NCBI GenBank assembly: GCA_021805585.1 | Contig: JAJZEY010000455.1 | Span: forward strand, 1-10,535 | From: Planctomycetota bacterium | Lineage (GTDB): Bacteria > Planctomycetota > Phycisphaerae > WQYP01 | Length of the DNA: 10,535 nt | Direction of reading: 5' to 3' | Shown here: positions 5,742 to 10,535 of the stretch, in pieces | How positions within the stretch are numbered: the stretch's first letter is position 1 | Layout of the letters: every line of letters begins with the position of its first letter | Program-made: the position numbers and the translations under genes | The notes under the pieces: generated by a model | What the model saw: only the letters and a program-made list of their open reading frames with translations | What the model was told of the DNA's origin: nothing | Databases searched by the model: none

Positions 5742-7076
5742 TTACCAGCCTGACGGCTTTTTGGTGGAATACTGCGGGTCTTTTACCAGATGCAGGGATG
5801 CCACGTTGTCCGGATGCGCGGGATTAAACCTGCCGGTGCCGGGACGGATGAATTTGGCAAGGCCAAGGTGATCGGCGCGAATTCCAATCAGTACGCATTT
5901 GGCAATTTCATAAGCGCCGTAGTCATCGTTATGGGTGCGGTCCACAAACGCAATAGCCGATTTTTCCGCGCCAAGGGCGTTAAAAAATCTGGTGCTTAAG
6001 GCATTAAGGTCGATCAGTGGCACATGCCGCTGTTTGGCAATCAGGCGCATTTCCGCGGGAAAGCCGCCCAAAGTGTTAATCTGACGGCCATGTTTGTAAA
6101 TGCGGCGGGCCATGGGTGTGACGAGTACAGGGATGGCACCTTTGGCGCGGGCACCCTGAATCATGGTCAACAGGGATTGGCGGTATTCGTTTTTCGGACC
6201 CGCGTGCGGGCCACGTTCGTGCTGGTCGTTGTGCCCGAATTCGATCAGCATATAATCGCCCGGCTTGATCAGGCTCATTATTTTCTTATAGCGCTGTTCC
6301 CAGATAAAACTGTTGGCGGATTCGCCATCTTCGGCGTAGTTGGCCACCACCACACGCCGGGGATCAAAAAAACGGGTGAACATCTGCCCCCAACTGCACC
6401 AGGGTTCAAAACGCTGATCGGTATCGGTGGAATCTCCGGCAATGTAAACCGTTATCGGATGCCGGGCTTTGGTAATCGTCATCGCGCACAGGCAGGGACG
6501 GGAATTGGCGAATTCAATGGTTAGTTTGTTGTCCCATTCCAAAGAGCCTATTTCGCGGCCCTTCAGCCGCACCCGGCCGCCGGTGGAAATTTCCGGCACG
6601 CGTGTATTGACGGTAAAGGTGCGGGTGACGAATTGGCCTGGTTTGGTAACAATGCGGCGGATCATAAGCCGCCGCTGTTCGGCTTTTACCGTGGTGACGC
6701 TGGCGGCTTTGGCATCGCCGAGCGTGACGGTCAGGTTGTAATTCCCCGGTGCCAGTCGCACCGAAAAAAAGAATGGATGGCTGCTGGTTACAAAATGGCT
6801 ATCCAGCCCCGGCGGCGTGTGGCGATTGACGCCTTTAACCTTAAAACCAAGGTCAAATCCATAGCCGCGACTGGGGGTGTAGTGCGTTGATGCAAGAACC
6901 TGCGTGTAACCTGGAACGGTGGCACCCGGTCCGAATTGAAATTTCAGCGGGGGCGTTAATTGTGCCGCCTGCGCCGCACAGGCCATGCTCAGGGCAAGGA
7001 AAAGGCCCGTTGCCTTCGCCAGCCGGTGCCGCCGGAAGCTTGCTGAAAACCTGTTGAATCGCGACGTGTCGTTCAT
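5742..7076 (-). CDS. secreted rhamnogalacturonan acetylesterase-like SGNH hydrolase
   Basis: Probable carbohydrate esterase that removes acetyl groups from pectin, most likely the rhamnogalacturonan backbone (CE12-type). The 444-residue protein has a signal peptide (hydrophobic core about 23-35, cleavage after AQA at 37). An N-terminal beta-rich domain (about 44-200) begins KFQFGPG and includes GYGFDLG, the kind of carbohydrate-binding-like module often placed before such esterases. The catalytic domain (about 207-405) shows YIAGDSTDTD with nucleophile Ser216, NYAEDGESA with Gly251, GHNDQ (281-285), and DRTH with Asp379 and His382, so the triad is complete. The ATG at 7076 is preceded by AAAGGA (7083-7088) with a 6-nt spacer, a strong start. 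Only 39 bp separate it from the pectate lyase stop upstream, so the two are probably cotranscribed. Specificity for rhamnogalacturonan over other acetylated glycans is inferred from family resemblance and context. Confidence 0.87.
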   Translation of the reverse strand: MNDTSRFNRFSASFRRHRLAKATGLFLALSMACAAQAAQLTPPLKFQFGPGATVPGYTQVLASTHYTPSRGYGFDLGFKVKGVNRHTPPGLDSHFVTSSHPFFFSVRLAPGNYNLTVTLGDAKAASVTTVKAEQRRLMIRRIVTKPGQFVTRTFTVNTRVPEISTGGRVRLKGREIGSLEWDNKLTIEFANSRPCLCAMTITKARHPITVYIAGDSTDTDQRFEPWCSWGQMFTRFFDPRRVVVANYAEDGESANSFIWEQRYKKIMSLIKPGDYMLIEFGHNDQHERGPHAGPKNEYRQSLLTMIQGARAKGAIPVLVTPMARRIYKHGRQINTLGGFPAEMRLIAKQRHVPLIDLNALSTRFFNALGAEKSAIAFVDRTHNDDYGAYEIAKCVLIGIRADHLGLAKFIRPGTGRFNPAHPDNVASLHLVKDPQYSTKKPSGW

Positions 7077-7082
7077 TTAAAT

Positions 7083-7088
7083 TCCTTT
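7083..7088 (-). promoter_or_regulatory. ribosome binding site of the acetylesterase-like gene
   Basis: AAAGGA on the - strand, 6 nt before the ATG at 7076. It sits inside the 39-bp gap after the pectate lyase stop. No promoter-like pair is evident in that gap, which supports translation from a shared mRNA. Confidence 0.65.
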
Positions 7089-7115
7089 GCAAAGACGAAT
7101 TCCGGTTTCCACCGA

Positions 7116-10100
7116 TTACCACGACGGAAAAGTCTGTTTGTTGCACAAGCGGATTCGCCGCCCCAGCGCCATAGCCCCAAGCCCAAAAAATACCAGGGCG
7201 AATTGGGTCGGTTCGGGCGTGGGCGTAACGGTGATGCTGGTGGCGTTGTAATTCAGTTGATAGTTGGCGGCAAGGCCCAAAACAGAATTGAATCTGCCGG
7301 TCAGGCCGCCGGTGAATGTGGCAATGGTATAGGCGCTGCCATCAAATCCGCCAACGAGCGCGGTTAAATTCAGGACGCTGGTGCTTTCCAGTGTCAGGTC
7401 GCCGGAAATTGCCAGCAGGCTGCTGCCGCCGTGGGAACCGATGTTCGCCATAAGTTCGCCGCTGTTGTCCACATTTCCGGTGACATGCAAGGTGCCGGTG
7501 GGATTGATTGCCGCATCGCCCGGCGAAAGAATTCCATGGTTGGCCACATTGGCGGTAATCGTACCATTGCCGGCCAGTGTTCCACCCAGGCCCGGCGCAA
7601 ATGCCGTGTTGCTGTCGTCGGTGGAAGCCACCACACCGGCGGCATCCACCGTGATGGATGTGGCATTGGTGATGGTGCCATCCGCCAAAAGGGTTCCGCC
7701 GTTTATTTCCGTGGCACCACCAAACGAATCCGCACCGGTCAAAGTCAGCGATCCGGTGCCTATTTTGTAAAAATTCGTGACATAGCCGGCCGCGCCGGCC
7801 AGGGATCCGGCATAAGTCGTATCGGTGTTGATTCCGCCCACCACATAATTCAAGGCGTGATCGGCACCGGTAACCGCGGCGGTTTGTGTGCCGGCCAGCG
7901 TGCTGAAGGCCGTTCCGGATAAAGCGCCAAGTATCACGTTGTAGCCATTGGACTGGTATCTGGTTTGACCATTGGCATAGGAAAAAGCCAGCGAATTTGT
8001 GACGCTGCCATTCAGATTCAGGGTGCCATTGTTCAGGTAAAAGCCGGTAATGCCGGTCGCATTGGAAACGCCATCAAAACCGAGATTAGTTCCGTTGCCA
8101 CTGGCGCTGATATTGACTGTGCCGGTGAATGCGGACCAGTCTCCGCCGATCATATTGCGAACATAAAAGGCGGAAATATTGAGCGTGCCTTCGCCGACAA
8201 GGGTTCCACTGCCTGCGGTATTGCCTTGCAGAGTCGCATAATTGTAATTTTGAAATACAATATTGCCGGTGTGTCCGCCGGCCACGAAAAGATTATTCAG
8301 TATTTCACCGGAATCATTCAGGGTACCGCCATTAAGGGTAATGGCACCCACGCCCGCACCGGAAATATTGTTCAAATTCAGTGTGCCGTCGTCAAGAGTT
8401 AATCCACCGAAAAAAGTATCAGCCCCGCCCAGAGTCAGCGAGCCGGTTCCATTTTTCTCCAAGGTCAGTGAACCGACGGAATTCCGAATCAGTCCGTTGA
8501 AGCTGCTGTTGGCATTGTTGCCACCGATGCTGAGAGTATAGTGTCCGGTATTGGCCGGATTGTTGTTATCCACCGTTCCGAAACCATTAAGCGATCCGAC
8601 CGTGACATTGTTGCCGCCGATATCCAGCGTGGCCGCGGAACTTATATTCAGCGTGGTTGCCGATGGCAGCGCCGTGGCGCTTCCCAGGGACAACATGCCG
8701 GCATCCACATTCGTTGCGCCCGAGTAAGAATTGTTGCCATTAAGAATGGTGGTACCGGCACCCGCGGTCGTCAGCGTGATTGCGCCCGTGCCATTATCCG
8801 TTATGTTTGAATTGACGGTCAGCGCCGCGGCGGTGGAATAATTCAGAAGAACCAATTCGCCGGGATTCCCATTGGATGGGCCGCCGGCGGTAAGCGTACC
8901 GGTGGTTCCGCTTGTGCCAATGACAAGCCCCATTCCATTGGCCGCCTGCATAACGCCGCCAGAGGCACCAATCCGCAACGTCTGGCCGTTGCCCACGGCC
9001 ACCAGCCGCGCGGTGGTAGTATCGGTATCCAGCAGGGTATTGATGTCCGTCGTTCCGGAGGCGACCGCCACGTTGCCGGTCGACGCACTGGTGATGCGAA
9101 AATTAGAATTGATGTGATAGCCGCTCATCTGGCTGATGGCGGTGTTACCGCCGGCGAAATCAAGATATCCGGTATAAGCCACGACGTTATTGTTGGATAC
9201 GGTTGCCCAATCGGTCTGGTTGATGGTAGCCCAGCCGCCGATAATGCCGGTGCTTGCATTGTTGGCCAGGCTGTTGCCGTTGACCGAACCACTGTTGGCA
9301 AAATCAAGGGTGGCATTGTTGCGGATCAGCGTGCCGTTGATGGTTAAGGTCTGGCCAGAGGCTGCGGTAAATTCGTCGCTTGCGTTATTCAGCGTCAGGC
9401 CATCCCCGATTGTGATATTGCCGCCGGACGCGTTGATGCCGCCATTAAGAATGATCGCTGAATTAAATGCGATTCCGCCGGCTCCGGCAGCGTTTATTCC
9501 GCCGGTGCCGATGGCCAGCGTATGGATGCCGGCACCAATGGTCACGGCGGCGGCGGAATTGTTGTTGACACTGTTCACCGTCTGGTTCGCACCCAAAGTG
9601 ACCGTGGCACCGGATGTAAAATATACATCATCCAGCGGCTGGGGCGTGTTGTTGTAGGCGACTTGAGAAGTGGGGGACGTGGACCAGTTGCCTTTGGTGT
9701 TCCATATATTGTCCGCGGCGGCCCCGTCCCAATAAACGCTCAAGCCGAGCTGAATCTGTTCACCGACAATGGCGGCGGCATATTTTTCAATGTTGTTATA
9801 GCCGGTGTTATTGTAATCTCCGGTGGGGTTGGCAAAGTCCGCAAGGGTCAGGCCATGCTGCTGGATCCAGGCCACCGGGACATCGCCGGACTGTCCACCC
9901 AAAGGCAACACCCCCCCCTGCAGCGTGCCAAAGCCTCGATTGGAAATGCCAGTGTCCGCGGGGCTGTTAAGGATGCCGCCGCTGGTGCCCAAAGATTTCA
10001 CATTGTCCAGGACTTGCGCGTCAACGCTGTTTAAGTGCAGGGAATCGCCGGCGTTGGCCACATCATAAGAATAGGCTTGCAAAGCGGTTTTGGCGTTGTC

Positions 10101-10535
10101 CGTATAAAACGGTGTGTTCGCCGATGTGACGCCGGTGGGATATACGGACGAACCATTCAGCACGCCATTGCGGCTGGAGTTTTCCAGATTGCCGCCGGCG
10201 TAGGCGTTAATATTGGAATCCATCTGGAAGAAGGCATCGCCGGGATTGGTGGTGGATGGCCCGGTGATAAAATAATTGCCCACAATATCCTGATTAAAAT
10301 GGCCGCTGGTGTCGGCCACGGTATATCCGGCTTGAAAATTATAAACGACATTATTAACGAACTGTGCGTTGGCCTTGGCCATGGGGTTGCGGTTGTGCGC
10401 GCTGACCAGCAGGTTGTTAAAAAAGCTGGTCGGTCCGGTCTGGTCATGAATGTTAAAAGTCTGCGCGGCGATGGGGTCGGCCACGATGGAATTCTGAATG
10501 GTGATATTGCCGCCGGTGTTGCCGTTTCCGACGGC
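7116..10535 (-). CDS. pectate lyase / autotransporter-type beta-strand repeat / PEP-CTERM surface protein, N-terminus beyond window
   Basis: The frame is open to the right edge, so the true start and signal peptide are outside the window; 1139 residues are visible, and the GTG at 10484 is internal. Region 1 (10535 to about 9756) is the C-terminal part of a PL1-like pectate lyase beta-helix. Visible blocks are ITIQNSIV, HNRNPMAK, QFVNNVVYN, GNYFITGPST, and the tail LNSVDAQVLDNVKSLGTSGG, then a GYNNIEKY block that commonly closes such lyases. The Arg at 10389-10391 is in the place of the catalytic Arg; the second Arg of RxPxxR is Lys. Region 2 begins YWDGAAADNIW (near 9734) and is long, Gly/Asn/Thr-rich beta-helix. 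It includes at least three autotransporter-associated repeats of the GTGSLTLTGADSFGG...INGGTL type (8679-8792, 8370-8450, 7677-7760). Region 3 is a PEP-CTERM tail: PEP at 7209-7217, one hydrophobic helix, then RR. It has 13 further residues, longer than usual. Exosortase processing and outer-surface retention are expected. No beta-barrel is present. Confidence 0.85.
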   Translation of the reverse strand, partial: AVGNGNTGGNITIQNSIVADPIAAQTFNIHDQTGPTSFFNNLLVSAHNRNPMAKANAQFVNNVVYNFQAGYTVADTSGHFNQDIVGNYFITGPSTTNPGDAFFQMDSNINAYAGGNLENSSRNGVLNGSSVYPTGVTSANTPFYTDNAKTALQAYSYDVANAGDSLHLNSVDAQVLDNVKSLGTSGGILNSPADTGISNRGFGTLQGGVLPLGGQSGDVPVAWIQQHGLTLADFANPTGDYNNTGYNNIEKYAAAIVGEQIQLGLSVYWDGAAADNIWNTKGNWSTSPTSQVAYNNTPQPLDDVYFTSGATVTLGANQTVNSVNNNSAAAVTIGAGIHTLAIGTGGINAAGAGGIAFNSAIILNGGINASGGNITIGDGLTLNNASDEFTAASGQTLTINGTLIRNNATLDFANSGSVNGNSLANNASTGIIGGWATINQTDWATVSNNNVVAYTGYLDFAGGNTAISQMSGYHINSNFRITSASTGNVAVASGTTDINTLLDTDTTTARLVAVGNGQTLRIGASGGVMQAANGMGLVIGTSGTTGTLTAGGPSNGNPGELVLLNYSTAAALTVNSNITDNGTGAITLTTAGAGTTILNGNNSYSGATNVDAGMLSLGSATALPSATTLNISSAATLDIGGNNVTVGSLNGFGTVDNNNPANTGHYTLSIGGNNANSSFNGLIRNSVGSLTLEKNGTGSLTLGGADTFFGGLTLDDGTLNLNNISGAGVGAITLNGGTLNDSGEILNNLFVAGGHTGNIVFQNYNYATLQGNTAGSGTLVGEGTLNISAFYVRNMIGGDWSAFTGTVNISASGNGTNLGFDGVSNATGITGFYLNNGTLNLNGSVTNSLAFSYANGQTRYQSNGYNVILGALSGTAFSTLAGTQTAAVTGADHALNYVVGGINTDTTYAGSLAGAAGYVTNFYKIGTGSLTLTGADSFGGATEINGGTLLADGTITNATSITVDAAGVVASTDDSNTAFAPGLGGTLAGNGTITANVANHGILSPGDAAINPTGTLHVTGNVDNSGELMANIGSHGGSSLLAISGDLTLESTSVLNLTALVGGFDGSAYTIATFTGGLTGRFNSVLGLAANYQLNYNATSITVTPTPEPTQFALVFFGLGAMALGRRIRLCNKQTFPSW

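Noticed and set aside
7381..10068. Several + strand frames opposite the beta-helix gene (up to about 170 codons)
   Set aside because: They are antisense shadows of a repetitive, stop-poor gene. The - strand frame has clear lyase, repeat and PEP-CTERM signals and accounts for the whole stretch.

Overview
The window looks like chromosomal DNA from a moderately GC-rich Gram-negative bacterium of the Planctomycetota/Verrucomicrobiota type. The main pointers are a PEP-CTERM surface protein built from autotransporter-associated beta-strand repeats, two secreted SGNH/GDSL hydrolases, and the style of the CdsA and MsbA-like proteins. This lineage call is an inference from gene content, and no rRNA or other phylogenetic marker is present. 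Layout, left to right: positions 1-575 hold no intact gene. They contain a short 9-bp tandem repeat, a decayed GxxExxY-family gene, copy 1 of a small (about 120 bp) inverted-repeat element with a 9-bp target duplication, and a promoter-like TATAAT. Two + strand membrane-lipid genes follow: an MsbA-like ABC exporter (576-2726) with an unusual periplasmic insertion that resembles a PDZ domain, and cdsA (2873-3790). The 146-bp gap between them carries two back-to-back hairpins. From 3903 to the right edge everything is on the - strand. In transcription order there is a large pectate lyase / beta-strand-repeat / PEP-CTERM protein (from beyond 10535 down to 7116), then after 39 bp a rhamnogalacturonan-acetylesterase-like SGNH hydrolase (7076-5742), then a 450-bp gap with copy 2 of the small element and a promoter-like site, then a second exported SGNH hydrolase (5291-3903). 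How the genes fit together: the - strand genes look like part of a pectin-degradation locus. A cell-surface pectate lyase would cut the homogalacturonan backbone, and an esterase would remove acetyl groups from rhamnogalacturonan. The second SGNH hydrolase may act on another ester but lacks the usual catalytic Asp. The + strand pair makes CDP-diacylglycerol and probably exports a lipid or other amphiphile, and is functionally separate. The best candidates for something undescribed are the two near-identical small elements with perfect target-site duplications (a MITE family) and the PDZ-like insertion in the ABC exporter.
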